A stretch of DNA of 64,000 nucleotides from Dirofilaria immitis (taxonomy: Eukaryota; Nematoda; Chromadorea; Rhabditida; Onchocercidae): assembly GCA_024305405.1 (NCBI GenBank), contig JAKNDB010000068.1, forward strand, positions 11,269,501-11,333,500, in the 5' to 3' direction. Position numbers and translations under genes: made by a program. Positions within the stretch are counted from its first letter, which is position 1. Every line of letters begins with the position of its first letter. The notes beneath the pieces were generated by a model, which had not been told where the DNA came from, did no database searches, and was given only the letters and a program-made list of their open reading frames with translations. This document shows, in pieces, positions 35,601-48,734 of this stretch.

Positions 35601-38600
35601 AAGTTTAAGGTACAGATTCTGATGTTTCAATATGCATTAATATATGTTTCCAACTGTTGGGAAATTTTATGCTGATAGCAGTATGGTAAGATCCAATAAA
35701 ATAATTGGTAACTATACCGAGAAAGCAAATGAAATTTGTCTAGGTAAACATATAAAAATCTCGATTTTGGTTCTTTTATAAGTTTGCTTTTTCAAAACTT
35801 CTTTCCCTTACAAAATAATTAATGTTTTATAAATCAGTCTGTAGTAAATGCTGAATTGGGTAATGAGCTAATGTGCATAAATAATTTGCTTGGAAAGTAA
35901 GTAATCAATTTTACCGCAATGGGATCGGTTTATGCTTGTATTTGTTGGATTAAAAATTTCATTTTTGCAAAAATAATTTATTTACTCATTTTTGCAGGTA
36001 TTTGAATTACGGTGATGAAGAGTGGAAGAAGGAAACGAAAAAAGTTTTGGCTCAACTGAATACATATACAGATGATGTTAATTTTAAAACAATTTTAGAA
36101 TATTTAAGCGTGAATAATAAATATAATTAGATGTAACTTGATATCTAATTGACTTATTTCTTGTTAGGTGCGGAGAAATCTGGATGCAACAATTGACTGG
36201 TTACATGAACATGCTTGTTGTCGATCGTATGGTTTGGGTTCAAGATTGCCATGGGATCCACAGTATCTTATTGAATCGCTTTCTGATTCAACAATATACA
36301 ATGCGTATTACACAGTAGCACATCTTCTGCAGGGCGGTGCTATTGATGGAAGTGTTGTCGGTCCTGCTGGAATCAAGTACGCTTTACAAGTTTGTATTTG
36401 TAGTCAAGTTTGGCAAAGTTCCGAAATTGTATAAGAATGCAAATTTTTAATTGTAGAGCATCAGATATGGTTGATGATTGCTGGGATTATATATTCTTAA
36501 ATAAACCTTACAATGACAAAACAATGCCAATTCCAGAATCGCAGTTAGCTATTTGCAGAAAAGAATTTCTTTATTGGTGAGTTTTAGCATGCTATTTATT
36601 GCGCAGATATATTTTGACATCAAATGTACTGAAAATATTTTAATTGTAAAAGAGAGAATTTTAGTAGGAAAACGTAGAAAATATATTAAATCATTGCCTT
36701 TATTGACTGGTTCAATATATTTATTCTCCGAATTATGTGAACATTCTCAGATACACCAAATTCTTTGATTTCGAGTTTTTCTATATTTTTAAGGTATCCA
36801 GTTGATATGCGTGCTTCTGGTAAAGATCTTCTGCAGAATCATCTTACTTATTATTTGTTCAATCATGTTGCTATATGGAAAAATCAGCCTGAGTTGTGGC
36901 CTAGAAGTATACGAGCAAACGGGCATCTGTTACTAAATAATGAAAAGGTTCGAATAGTTGGGTGATTCAATTTACGTTTATCTATATTTAAATACAGAAA
37001 TGCAAATATATGTTTTTATCAAGTTATGTTTCTTTAAGTCATTACATCTATTTCTGTTATATAAAGCATTTCAGATGTCCAAACAAACAGGCAATTTTTT
37101 GACTCTTAACGAAACTGTAAAAATGTTTTCTGCCGATGGGATGCGCATTTCTTTGGCGGTAAATTTTTTAATCGAATTTCTTCTAATTTGTAACTCGGGA
37201 AATGAAAAATTTCTCATATCATACTATTTATTTTGCATTTTTGTGCACTGTAATATTCTTTCCAATGTTATTTTTTTCTGCCTCATGGTAGTGCATTGGA
37301 TTGAATCTAAAAAAGTGAAATACATTTATATTTAAATGTACTTAGCCATTTATTTTGATTATTATAAATAATCTATTTCTGTTCTTTATTTTAAGGTTAA
37401 CACTCTCAGTTTTAGGATGCAGGAGATTATGTGGAAGATGCGAATTTTGTTTACGATATGGCTGATGCAGCAGTGCTGCGTTTGTATAATCTTCTTGCAT
37501 GGTCACGTGAAATGGTTGCTTTACGGGAGCAGGGTGGTTTACGTAATGAAAAGAAACTCACTTTTGCTGATCAGGTTTTTGATAATGAAATGAATAGCGC
37601 AATTCATAAAACATGCGATAGTTATGAACAAACTCTTTTCAAGGAAGCTTTAAAGTATGGATTTTTTGAATATCAGGTAATTTGAACAGGATTTTTCTAA
37701 AATTTTTAGTCAAGCCTAGACCAGATTGCCAAAATATCAACTGTAATTTTTATGGGTTGTTTTGTTCACCTTAATGTAGTAAGTGATTTTTTCTAAACTA
37801 CTCATGCAATATTTCAAGCTTACCGTATTTTATCCTATAGTTAACTTAGTTGGTAAATTTTATATTGATCATTTCATTAGGAAATTCTGAAATGCATGTG
37901 TACGTTTTGAAGTTATCATGACAAATACTTTTAGAGTTATCGTGATAAATATCGTGAGCTTTGTGGAGGCGATACAGAAATGCATGTTGATATGGTTTTT
38001 AAGTGGATTGAGACACAAGCAATTATTCTTTCACCAATTTGCCCTCATGTGTGTGAACAGATATGGCATATTTTAGGGAAGGTTAGATTTATTGTATCTA
38101 CATGTCTTTATTGGCATTATATTGCTTCTAAAATTTTTATTATTCAGACGAGAGCAAATTTGAATCAAGCGTATTTAATTTCTAGGACGGTTTTATTGTG
38201 TGTGCAAAATGGCCTGTTATTCCACCTGCTAATGATATTTTAACGAAAAAGCCGAATTCATAGATGATGCAATCAGAGTTTGTTTCTAAAATTATTGTGA
38301 ATTAGTATTTATTTTGATTATTTTAGCTTCCGTTCAAAAAAAAAAGATTTTTGATAGAATATGATATAATCTTATGTAGAAATAAGCTTTAACTTGTTGA
38401 CAGGATTTTCGGCTGCGTCTGAAAAACCACATGAATTTGAAACAAAAAAGAACGGGAATACAAATCCGCCATCGGAAGCAGTAATATATTTTGCAGAAGA
38501 GTATCCAACTTGGCAAAAGAAGTGCTTGGCTTATTGAATCAGTATTATCAGGTCTGGTTTTTTTCCTATTTCTATTAGTCATTTCTTTTTGTACCAACTA

Positions 38601-39782
38601 CTCTAGCTTGAGATAGCTTATATTTAATTACGATTATTTCACTGCAGGAAGGCAATGGCGAATTACCGGACAACAAAAGATATCTCATCATTTAAGTGCA
38701 ACCGATAGTTTGAAAAAGTTTATGAAAAAAGCGATGCCTTTTGTTCAACTTATACGTGAAAACTTAGCAGTCCACGGTGAATCAGCACTAGATATTGTTT
38801 GTCGATTTGATCAAAAAGAAGTTTTAGAACAGGTTTTATTGTTCTTTTTCTAATTATATTCGTTATTTTTTCCACAAATTTTTATAAAATTTAAATTTTT
38901 TGCAGTTCCAATAGTTATTTGCAAACTATATGTTTTATTAATTTGCAGAATCTGGACTACATATTATCAACTTTGAATCTAGAAAGAGTTACCATTGCTG
39001 ATGTAAAAGGAGCACTGCCAGCAAATTTAGAAGAAATGACTTGTCCTGGAAAACCAGTCATAATGTATAAGGAGCAAGAAGTAAGTTCTTTTATTTTGTA
39101 ATTTTTTGTAGCGTGATAAATTTTGAAAATAATTAGTATTTTTACCAAATAATTAAGACCTGTTTTGATCTTTAATGCAACTTTTCTTTTTGATATTTAT
39201 AGTCCGGCGGCGTTAACATTACGTTTCGAAATGTGGATCCTTGCTCTGGCTTATTCGATATTGAAATCCCAATTATAAATGGTGACACTGCAGCAGTTGT
39301 TATACGTCGGTTAAAGAGATTTTCTAAAGATATTAAGCGTAAGTTTCAATTATAATTTCTGACCATTCGTCATGCTAATAATTTCATGTTAAATGTGGAA
39401 ATTTGCTTGTTTGAATTTGCAATAGTAATTCTATTATTTTAGAAATAATTTTGGAAATATATTTTTTTCAGCTAGACAAACTGTTTCTTTATGGCGGTAT
39501 CTAGATCCTTTGGTTGGTGATAGGAAATTGATAGAATTAAAAAATCCTTTAAGAAACAACGAGTTTATTCCTGATTCAGGTAAGTGTTATTGGTTTTTAT
39601 GCAAATTCATATTTTAAATAGATTTAAACTTAATTTAAACTTAAGTTCGAGAAAATAGCTACGATTAGAGTTTATTTTCAGCAAAGTTCGAAGTAGATTC
39701 GCAAACCGGAAAAGTTTATCTGCAGAATAACGGTAATACATTTTATTTGGGCGGTACAATAGTATATAGGAGTCCCAGTTGA
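32637..39782 (+). CDS. lars-1: Cytosolic leucyl-tRNA synthetase, 25 exons
   Basis: Charges tRNA-Leu in the cytosol; class Ia, eukaryotic/archaeal type. Exons: 32637-32761, 32864-32954, 33132-33349, 33453-33614, 33736-33951, 34022-34143, 34346-34476, 34583-34682, 34822-34952, 35123-35263, 35366-35527, 35998-36076, 36168-36376, 36457-36576, 36794-36947, 37075-37158, 37416-37676, 37935-38081, 38186-38277, 38404-38551, 38648-38832, 38949-39080, 39203-39338, 39472-39579, 39682-39782; about 1187 residues, as in the family. Visible: [13 protein letters not shown] (HIGH motif), the editing domain ([13 protein letters not shown] and VPSDSPDD), [14 protein letters not shown] core ([20 protein letters not shown]) and KMSKQTGNF, a KMSKS variant split by an intron. 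A second in-frame ATG is at 32652. Frame breaks sit at homopolymers 33161-33163, 34390-34391, 35472-35477, 38246-38250, 38444-38449, 38515-38518 and 38675-38678. All other residues fit a live gene, so I treat them as base-call errors. Confidence 0.95.
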
Positions 39783-39855
39783 TATGTGTATGCTGCCTTA
39801 TTGTTATTATTCAAAGATGATAAATTATTTCGTTCACATTTCATTGTCCATTTCG

Positions 39856-39861
39856 AATAAA
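39856..39861 (+). terminator. AATAAA poly(A) signal of lars-1
   Basis: AATAAA 73 bases after the stop codon at 39780-39782, the first such signal downstream. Confidence 0.55.
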
Positions 39862-40023
39862 CTTTTATTGCAGTTCATTTTTTTGTAATGAAGAGTGATA
39901 TACCTGTCAACTTTTGATGTTGTTGTCGTTGTTATTTGTTAATTGCTTGGATTTTGTTTTTCATCAATTTTTAATTATCAAATTCTTTCATAAGCTTATT
40001 TATTTTCCTTTCTTTTCTTCCAG

Positions 40024-40133
40024 CTATGAAAGCTTACAAATTCTATGAATTTAAGTTGGCTCTAAAGAATATTTATTCTCATCCAGGTTACACATTTCAA
40101 TTTTCTGTTGCTTTTTCTTTTAGTTCTAGTTAG
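40024..40133 (+). other. Small ORF after a strong acceptor, between lars-1 and the carrier gene
   Basis: A strong acceptor (TTTTCTTCCAG) is followed after two bases by an ATG opening a 35-codon frame (MKAYKFYEFKLALKNIYSHP...). It could be a 5' exon, an alternative start or an upstream ORF of the carrier transcript. A possible donor (GTTACA) follows HP, but joining it to the carrier's first exon puts the next codons out of frame. Unrecognised peptide. Confidence 0.25.
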
Positions 40134-40478
40134 TTTGCATAAGATTTTTGGTAGTGATACTGTAGAGACGAAGTTGTTGTTTTACTTTAATTCCAAATAA
40201 ATATAATTAATTTATATTGCCCACTTCTGTTTGCTGCAAAATACGGAAAACATGTCTTGAGAATTTTTTTGCAAAAAACAGTGATGTTAAAGTTATCTCT
40301 ATTTGTTGAATGTAAGGCAAAGGTGGGATACAAAGAAATTATCGTGATCTCTAGATTACATCTATTCTGGGAGATAATTGATGTCGTGTTATTAATATGA
40401 TTCAAATCTAACGATTTCCAGGCCATAATCAGCTTGCTTGTTGATTAATTTGGATGAAAATTGTAAAAACAGATACGC

Positions 40479-43194
40479 ATGGAATATGATGATGAGGTAT
40501 ACTCTTGGAGCAAAACTTCATTTTTCCAGCAGATGGTAGCTTCGTCATCCGGTGCTCTCATAACCTCCTTGTTAAGTCAGTTTTTAATTGTCAAATTTTG
40601 AAATTTACGTGAAATTGTAATTTCCTTCAATTATGCACTAGATCAGAACCCAGATAGAACAAGCTCTTTACTCGATTTTCTTACGCGTGTAGTATGATCT
40701 GGTAGTCATTGAATTTGGTGAACTGCCATAGGTTACAGGTTGAGTGTTTTTGTATTTGCAGAAATCATGGTGAAAAAAAAAAGAAATTCTTGATTTCATC
40801 ATATCAATTGATCTTTTGATCTTGTTATCCATTCTTATTAATGTTAGCATGTATTTTGATTTCGATCTTTTTATTTTCACCTTTATCTTTGTTTTCTTTG
40901 CACACTTTAAATTTGAAAAGTGAGAATATTATTTTATTTGTTATTATTAAAATGAATAGTTCATTTCTTAAAATGTCTACATACTTCTTTTAATTCATCA
41001 AATTCTAATTCATTTTTCAGTGACACCAATGGATGTCGTAAAAATACGACTACAGCAACAAGCCCATCCTTTTGTTAAAGGCACTTGTTTTCTGTATTCC
41101 AATGGTCTGATGGACCATTTGTGTACAGCTTGTGCTAACGGAAATTCTAAAGAACCGTGTGAATGGTTCGCAAGACCAGGAAATTTTACGGGAACAACGG
41201 TAACAATTTTTTTCTAACAAAATCTGAAATTTGAAATCTAAAATCTGAAATCTATTGACTTTTCAAGAAATTTTGATAAATCTTCCAGAAATATCAAATT
41301 TTAGGATGCGCTGTTCAAAATTGCGAGGATGGAGGGAATTCGTTCATTGTGGAGTGGGCTTTCTCCGACACTGTAATGATTTTTTATTTATTAATTAATT
41401 CTGTTTAGAGAGTTCAATCCCACTGGCACTTGCAAATTAGTGATAAACAATATTTATAATTAATGAGTAATATTCAGATCAAGCTTTTCTAGAGTTATGG
41501 CTGTACCAGCGACAGTACTTTATTATACAATTTACGATAATATGTTGTGTTGGTTGAGAAAGAAATATAATCGAAAATCTTATTGGCTTCCCATGGTTGC
41601 TGGATCAACTGCACGTCTGGTTGCCTTGACTATAGTTTCGCCAATGGAACTGATACGGACAAAAATGCAAAGCGAACGACTTACATATAAAGGTAATTGT
41701 TTAGATTCAATGGAATATTTAAACAGAATTTCATGAAGTAAATCTTCAGAAAATATTTTAAAATTCTGAATTATTTGTGTCACTTATGCATTATTTGTAT
41801 GCACACATAAGGGGTGATAAATTAATAATGGCTTAAGATTTTGAAAGTAAAAATTGATCACTATTTGATAGAATGAAGAATTTAATTTATATAAATTTTT
41901 TTAATATAAATAATGCAATTGTTTGAATAATAATATATACAATGCATTATTATTCTAATAAACACAATAATGTCTTAAGAAAGGTTTATCGTCCATCTTT
42001 AGATAATTTTTTTTACTGTCACATGTAAATTTGAAGCATATTCTTTAAAAATGAAAACTTCGGGATTTTCTATTCTCTTTCAGATATTGGATTAGCTGTT
42101 CAGCGATCGAAAGCAACCGAAGGATGGATCAGTTTGTGGCGTGGTTGGAGTCCCTCGTTAATGCGCGATGTGCCGTTTTCCGGTTTGTCGTTTTGCATTT
42201 AATTAATATTCTGCATTTTATGTATTATTCATTAAGAATAGCATGCTTATTTTGCTTAATAAAGTAAAATGATTAAAGTAGATTGCAGCTGTGTACTGGA
42301 CAGGATACGAATATTTGAAAGCGAGAGCTTTAGAAAGGTTTAATCAGCGGGAAACAAATTTTGTGATCAGTTTTGTATGTGGTGCAATGGCTGGTTCGTT
42401 AGCAGCATTTGTAACAACTCCGTTTGACGTCATTAAAACTCATCGTCAAATTACTTTAGGAAAGGTTATAAGTTTCGTTTTTCAGATTTATTCTCTTCAA
42501 AAATTTATAAAGAAATCTTATCTATATTCTTCATTGTATCATGAAATTATAAAGATTAAACAGAGTTTAATCAAAGTAAAAAAATGAATTATACAAAACC
42601 CAATTCTAGATGAATTAGACAGTGATTTGATTACTGGCATTTTCGTATATATATTTTCGGTGTTTATTAAGGATATCAGAAAGGAAATCCTGATAATGCT
42701 AGTGATTTAATTTTTAACACTGCAATAGTATATAATTATAATGGTGTCAGTGAGAATGATGGAATCAGCAAACTGATGTTTTTGATTTTTATATTCTTAA
42801 TTATTTTAGATACGAAATACAGAACAGATTAAGAATAATCACAATGATGAGAAAATGAAAATGACAGAAAACTGTGGCTGCAATACGGTTGTTACGAAAA
42901 GACGCGACATGGAGATTAGATCGAAGCATTCTTTTGATATTATGAGAGAACTTTATGAAAAAAAGGATTCAGAGCTTTGTTTGCAGGTAATTTATAATCT
43001 TTTGCTCTCGGAATAATGTGAAATATTTTTCGCAACACATCAAAAACTGTAAGTTCTTGAATCTCCGCATAATTTTTTCTTTGTTTATTGCAGGTGTGGT
43101 ACCACGTGTAACAAAAGTTTCTCTTGCTTGTGCCGTTATGATAGGTAGTTACGAATATTGTAAGCTATTCTTTAAGAACATGAACAATTTGTAA
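40479..43194 (+). CDS. Mitochondrial carrier, SLC25A39/SLC25A40 type, 8 exons
   Basis: Inner-membrane solute carrier; vertebrate SLC25A39/40 import glutathione into mitochondria. Exons: 40479-40575, 41021-41199, 41305-41372, 41493-41692, 42084-42182, 42289-42464, 42810-42986, 43094-43194; about 365 residues. The three carrier signatures are present: [25 protein letters not shown] and [11 protein letters not shown]. Family-specific runs include [46 protein letters not shown] and the ending [20 protein letters not shown] then [10 protein letters not shown]. The first matrix loop has four cysteines, as in the human proteins but spaced differently. Matrix loop 3 is long and charged ([15 protein letters not shown]...). 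Acceptor AAAAACAG seven bases before the ATG fits trans-splicing. It lies 697 bases after lars-1 on the same strand, so a loose operon is possible but unproven. An A7 run at 42958-42964 must be A8 to reach the conserved GFRALFAG. Confidence 0.93.
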
Positions 43195-44112
43195 TTATAC
43201 GAAGCGGTTCTTCCTGATTCTTTATTGATTTCATTACGATATATGTATATGTTAGTTTGTACAAACTAATAACCATATCTTATTCAATATCAAATCAACC
43301 GGTTAAGCATGATGCGAACTCAGGAATCAAACTTGTTTCGTCTTGTTATTGTTTTGTTTTTTATTTTTTATGATTTACTACTTTGAAACAATATTAAATT
43401 GGGTTTGATCATGTTATTCTTTTATAAGAGCCATGTTTCATATGTATATTACTTTCCTTTACTTTGATTATGATGAAAGAAACAACAAAAAGGCAGTCCA
43501 AAATTTTTTTCGCACTATTTACTATTGCAGAGCAAGAGTAATAACGGACATCTACAGGTAGATTTGAAAACTTTCTAAATAATAAGATGTTTGATCTTGT
43601 ATCTAAGCGTTGATCTAATTAAATGAAGATATAAATAAATCATTATTCATGTTCTATATGACTTTAACAAGTGGAAAAAGTGCTTTAAGAGGCCGCCTGG
43701 ACAAGTCTTCTGTGCCCATGATTTTTAGCGGACATAAAGAATTACTATCTTATATGCAGCAAAACGGGGAAGTCTTTATTTAACATGAGAATAATTAATA
43801 ATATTTATAAAAAAGCGATAAAATTTATATCAGAAGAACTTCTGAACAAAGAACATAAAATAGGGTAATCAGTTTGCATGGGATCTCGCCAAACAATTTT
43901 GGCGAAAAGCCCATCAATTCATTGCATCATTCCCTTATAAATTTCATCGATAAATTTTTCTAGAAATAATAACTTACAGATGTTTAGAAAAGTTATTGTG
44001 TGAATCTACCAAATTATAACGACAAAATATTTTAAATATTCCAAGCGCTAAAAATTGCTGAGAACATTTGAGGGAAAGAGGTTATTTCATCATTTTTGTC
44101 TTAAATTCTGGA
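43195..44112. other. Convergent 3' region between the carrier and PEPCK genes
   Basis: About 0.9 kb between two stop codons facing each other. It should hold both 3' UTRs. A minus-strand AATAAA (43775-43780) is a candidate PEPCK poly(A) signal. No ORF or RNA gene seen. Confidence 0.6.
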
Positions 44113-47100
44113 TTACGGCATGGCCTTGATCCTTTCCGTCTGTTCTTGAAGCTCCTTTGCAATTTCGAGAGGAAGATCTGATCCAATCTGGAAAACGGAT
44201 TTCATCAGAACTAAAACTACTCGTTTTTTTTTTTTAAAAAAGCCAGACAACTAACCTGTTGCTCGAAGAAATGCTTAGTTTCTTCCATATCTCCTACCCA
44301 ATATTTTTTCGGCAGAGATACCAATTCAGCCCAATTAATGTTTGGAAGACCATTCAGGTTGATCGAGCCTAAATTTGTCATTTTTTGATAGAAAAACTTG
44401 ATGTATAAGTTTTCTGGAACTCCAAATCGCTCATAACATATTTTTCGCCAGAGATACCAATTCAGTCCAGATCGACGTTAGGTTGATGGATTTTCTCATA
44501 GCCACATTTTTCCATTCTCATTTATTTTTTAACTCATTACCCTCTTTTGGTATATAACCGATTGGCGATTCGACGGCAATACTATCGTCACCATCACATC
44601 GTCTTAGAATCCAATCCAAAACACGAATGTTTTCTCCATAACCAGGCCACAAAAATTTGCCGTCTGCAGTTGTACGGAACCAATTGACGTGAAAGATTTT
44701 CGGCACCTTTAACAAATTGAAGGTACATTTCCTCGTAAAACGCTTCAGTTGAGAGAATTGTTTGTTGAATATTAACAATAATGTGTTCAAATAGATTGTT
44801 ATCATCACTAATTGTAATTTTAGACAACAGAAACCAAAAAAAAAAAAATCTGACAAAGTTTCAATAAACCTTGTGTGGAGGCTGTCCAAGCTTCATCCAA
44901 TGACGCATGTAGCGTCCGAAATTGTAACCCATGAATGGTCGCATAGCCATTGGATCGTGCATAATCTGTTTACCTAAACTAATGATCGATAAACTGAGCT
45001 AAGCTGGAACAAAAAGTTATAAAAACAATGTATATGGAATATTTTGAGTTTTGAACTATCACAGATTACAATGCGATTATTACAGTACATATAAGTCGCG
45101 AATAGACGATCAAAAATTCACTAAATACTGATTTAAAATATTTATATAATACCTGAGAATTCGGCAGCTGCTGTAGCTTCTGATTTTACGCATGCGCCCA
45201 CAAAGATTCCGTGCACCCAGCTGCGTGACTCAAACACAAGCGGCACACCCTCAGGTCTTAAAATAAATCTTTAAATATTTGACAAATTCAACAAACATTA
45301 TCGTCTATATTAGTGTTGACGACAGTCAAAGAATTAAAATTTCCTTCTTCTCTTTCGACTATTGAAAAATCTTGCCTTCAGCTTCTCTCAATTTTCTTCC
45401 TTCCTCTCTCTTATTCAAAGAAACAAACCGGAAAAATTCCAGTTATTTGCCCATAAATACTAACTAGTATCATGGAATATTTTTTATTACTTGAACTGGA
45501 TATAACGAACCGTCGGCCTCCAAAAATGATCGCATCAATTGGGACACCCTCAGGTTTTTCCCAGTCTGGATGGATGATGGGACATTGACCTGCAGGTGCA
45601 GTGAATCGTGAATTTGGATGAGCTGCTTTTGTCGAGTCTCCAAGATGCCATGGTTTTCCTAGCCAGTCAATCATGTCAACATTCTAAACTCCAAACTTTA
45701 TTATAACCATTTATCAATTCAAAGAGAGCAAAAACTGCTAGTTATGAATACAGAAGCTAAATCACAAAATCTTCCAACAAAATAAAAAATTATATCAGCA
45801 GTCGATCCAAACAAAACTTACGGGATTCTTTAGTTCCTTTTCAAGTCCCTCCCAGAAATATTCACCATCAGCGGTTTCGGCAACATTTGTGAAGACCGAA
45901 TTTTCCTGGAAACTTGCCATCGCCATAGGATTCGTTTTATGAGATGTTCCTGGAGCTACGCCGAAGAAACCAGCTTCTGGATTTATGGCATATAAACGAC
46001 CATCAGCACCGAATTTCATCCAGGCAATATCATCACCTATAAAGAAAAAACGAATCAATTACTTTTTAAATTTGATACATATTATTGACGATTTATCGAA
46101 AACCCACCAACAACGCGCACTTTCCATCCAGGTACAGTTGGTTCAAGCATTGCCAAATTTGTTTTACCACAAGCAGATGGAAATGCTGCGCAAACAAAAC
46201 GTTCTTTACCCTGTGGACTGGTGATACCCATGATCTATAATTACGCTGCACTTTATCCTCATATTAGTATCAGTCAAAGTAATGCTTCAGTGAATTTTCA
46301 AAAATTTAAAAACCTTCAAAAATATTATCCTTTGCTGGATTAAATGATAAAAAATAAAAATAATAATTCACAATTGTAATTAGAGGGAATGACGAAAAAG
46401 AATAAATGTAGTTATTGTTTCAAGTTATTTATTATTTAACCTAAAATAGCAATATTAACATACAAGCATGTGTTCGGCCATCCAACCTTCATCATAACCG
46501 ATGTTCATAGCAATTCGAAGAGCAAAACACTTTTTGCCCAAAAGTGAATTACCACCATATCCGGAACCGAACGACCAAATTTCACGCTGTGATGGACGAT
46601 GCGCAATCATTGTTTTCTCCGGATTGCATGGCCAATTGTTAATAACTTTGGCTAAAATTTGATTTAAAAAAGTTGAAAAAAATTATAAATTACAATTGTT
46701 TTATCCAAAAGAAGTACATATTAGATAATAGATGTAACAAAAAATTTACTCGTAACAGGACGTGGTTGTCCAACTGAATGAATGCAACGTACAAATTCTC
46801 CGCCTGATTTTTGTAGTTCATTCAAGACTCGTGCACCCATTCTTGTCATAGTTTTCATGCATAGTACAACGTATCTAAAAAGAATGATAAGAAAAAGTTC
46901 AAGGAATAAATCAGTTTGATTGTTTAATTTATGCAAAAGTTAAAAAGTAGAGGAAAATTCCTACACTGAATCGGTAAGTTCAATCCCAATTTTGGAAAGT
47001 GGACCACCGACAGGACCCATTGAAAATGGTACAACATACATTGTACGACCTGAAAAAACCAACATTTTCAGTTTCATTAACATTCATTATAAAAACGGAC

Positions 47101-47746
47101 ATGGGTGGAAGGATATAGGTAGATTACTGCAAACCAATAAAATATTTCCTCACCAGTCATGCAACCTGGAAAGCGGTCATCCAACTCTTTGCCGAATTGA
47201 TCTGGTGACATCCATTGACCCATAATTGGTTTTACCCTTCCGGTGTATGGCAAACTGAATCGTATTTTTCAGGAGTGATCATCCATGTCTTTGATTCAAC
47301 ACGTGCTACATCACGTGGATCTGTGCGACACAGATAATTATTTTTATATGCTTTAAGCGGTGTCAAAACTCCTGTTTCGAGGCATTCCCCAATCAGTTCT
47401 TTATACTCTGTTTCTGAACCATCACAAATATAGATCGCGCGAGGTGTTACCAGATCAGCCTTTTCGGCAACGAACAATTGAACTTTTTGTGGCAAATTGT
47501 TGAAATTGCCTTTGATGATGGGTATTTTATCGAGTTGATAGGTGATCACCTCAGTGACTTTCTGGAAAACAAAAATTTGATAGCTCTTTATTGAGAAAAT
47601 ATATCAGGAATAAATATCTTTTTTTTTCAAATTTCAAACGAAAAACGGAAAGCGTAAGATGAATATAAACAATATCTAAAACATGATAACTTAAAAGATA
47701 CCGTTTTTGATAGATCTTTAAGTTCAGCAAGTGAACGAGACATCAT
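44113..47746 (-). CDS. pck-1: Phosphoenolpyruvate carboxykinase (GTP), 13 exons
   Basis: Converts oxaloacetate and GTP to phosphoenolpyruvate, GDP and CO2 (gluconeogenesis; in parasitic worms also CO2 fixation in the reverse direction). Minus-strand exons: 47702-47746, 47154-47561, 46965-47049, 46750-46874, 46464-46651, 46108-46234, 45822-46036, 45511-45683, 45153-45256, 44870-44973, 44541-44706, 44256-44368, 44113-44187; about 642 residues, as in the family. Landmarks: [40 protein letters not shown], kinase loop [12 protein letters not shown] with the reactive Cys, metal-binding [60 protein letters not shown], and [18 protein letters not shown] for the guanine site. ATG-ATG start follows acceptor TTTACAG. 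One frame break: GGG at 47235-47237 should be GGGG ([12 protein letters not shown]). Reading past the exon-11 donor at 44541 gives a false stop. A duplicated exon relic lies in the next intron. Confidence 0.96.
44410..44492 (-). pseudogene. Duplicated copy of PEPCK exon 12 inside intron 11
   Basis: On the minus strand this reads [16 protein letters not shown] then, if one A is added to an A5 run, KYVMSDLE. The functional exon 44256-44368 reads [20 protein letters not shown] then KYWVGDMEE. The 17 bases CAGAGATACCAATTCAG (plus strand) are identical at 44449-44465 and 44313-44329. The copy lacks about five residues and has no clear acceptor or donor, so it is probably a dead tandem duplicate; use as an alternative exon cannot be excluded. 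Confidence 0.7.
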
Positions 47747-48633
47747 AATTTCTCCTGTAAAGTATATTTTTATGATGAAAATTACACTTAAAAACAAGAC
47801 ACGCAATTTCCTTCCTTTTTTTTCTGATTTTATAGATGAAATGTGAGAAAAATAGAAAAATTATTTTTCTTTCTTGGAAAAAATAAAGAGTACATATCAA
47901 AAGAATGATTATTAATAGCTTTCTAGCCATTTATCCCTTATGCATCAAATCATTCGATTAAGTCAAGTTATGATGAGAAACTTTCCTCTTTCAATAAAAT
48001 AAAACGATTTCAAAAAATTTAAGTTGCATATTCCCTCTTTCCTGTTAATAAAATGAACGATGCATTCTTCAACATTTACCTCAATAATATTCCATATCAA
48101 GATTATACAATCTATCCATAACCATACAATTTAGTAACAAATTTTCTTATAAATAGTATATCTATATGAACATTATCACATCTAATAAAATTGACTTGCA
48201 CTTATAAAAAGTACAAATAAAATTGACTTGTACTTTATATCTATACATAGTCATCAAATTTTAATCATATAAAAAGTTTCAATTTAATTCGAAGATAAGT
48301 TAATGATGTATGAATTCATTCATCTACGTATTCTAAGCTAATTTTGAAATTTACATTGTTTTCAACATCTTTTCTTACTCCTCTATCGCAAACTAATCAA
48401 CCATAACTAAACAAACAATAAAACCGATGAAATATATTGTTATCTCTAAAAATATCTTCAAATAATCCCAATGATTAGGCAATCTGTTAACATATACATT
48501 ACACATCAATGATTATAACCAAAAATTCAACTTACATTTATCCTTGTTTTCTAATAAATTCTCTTTTTCAAAAATTTTAATTTCAAATAATTTTTTCTTT
48601 TAAAATTTTCCCACAAACTATATCATATATATA

Positions 48634-48703
48634 TATACATACATACATACATACATACATACATACATACATACATACATACATACATACATACATACAT
48701 ACA

Positions 48704-48731
<28 letters not shown>
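48634..48731. repeat. (ATAC)n tetranucleotide array, about 24 units
   Basis: Pure CATA/ATAC array preceded by a TA run. Confidence 0.95.

Positions 48732-48734
<3 letters not shown>

Noticed and set aside
38334..38597. Minus-strand 87-codon ORF opposite lars-1
   Set aside because: Shadow of lars-1 exon 20; no own splice signals.
32637..39782. lars-1 as a pseudogene because of seven frame breaks
   Set aside because: All breaks are at homopolymer runs, all motifs and splice sites are intact, and four other genes show the same defect; base-call error is the simpler reading.
44518..44889. 123-codon minus-strand ORF as a separate gene
   Set aside because: It is PEPCK exon 11 (44541-44706) read through its acceptor and donor into intron sequence.
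48634..48731. Possible CRISPR-like or satellite array
   Set aside because: A pure tetranucleotide microsatellite with no spacers.
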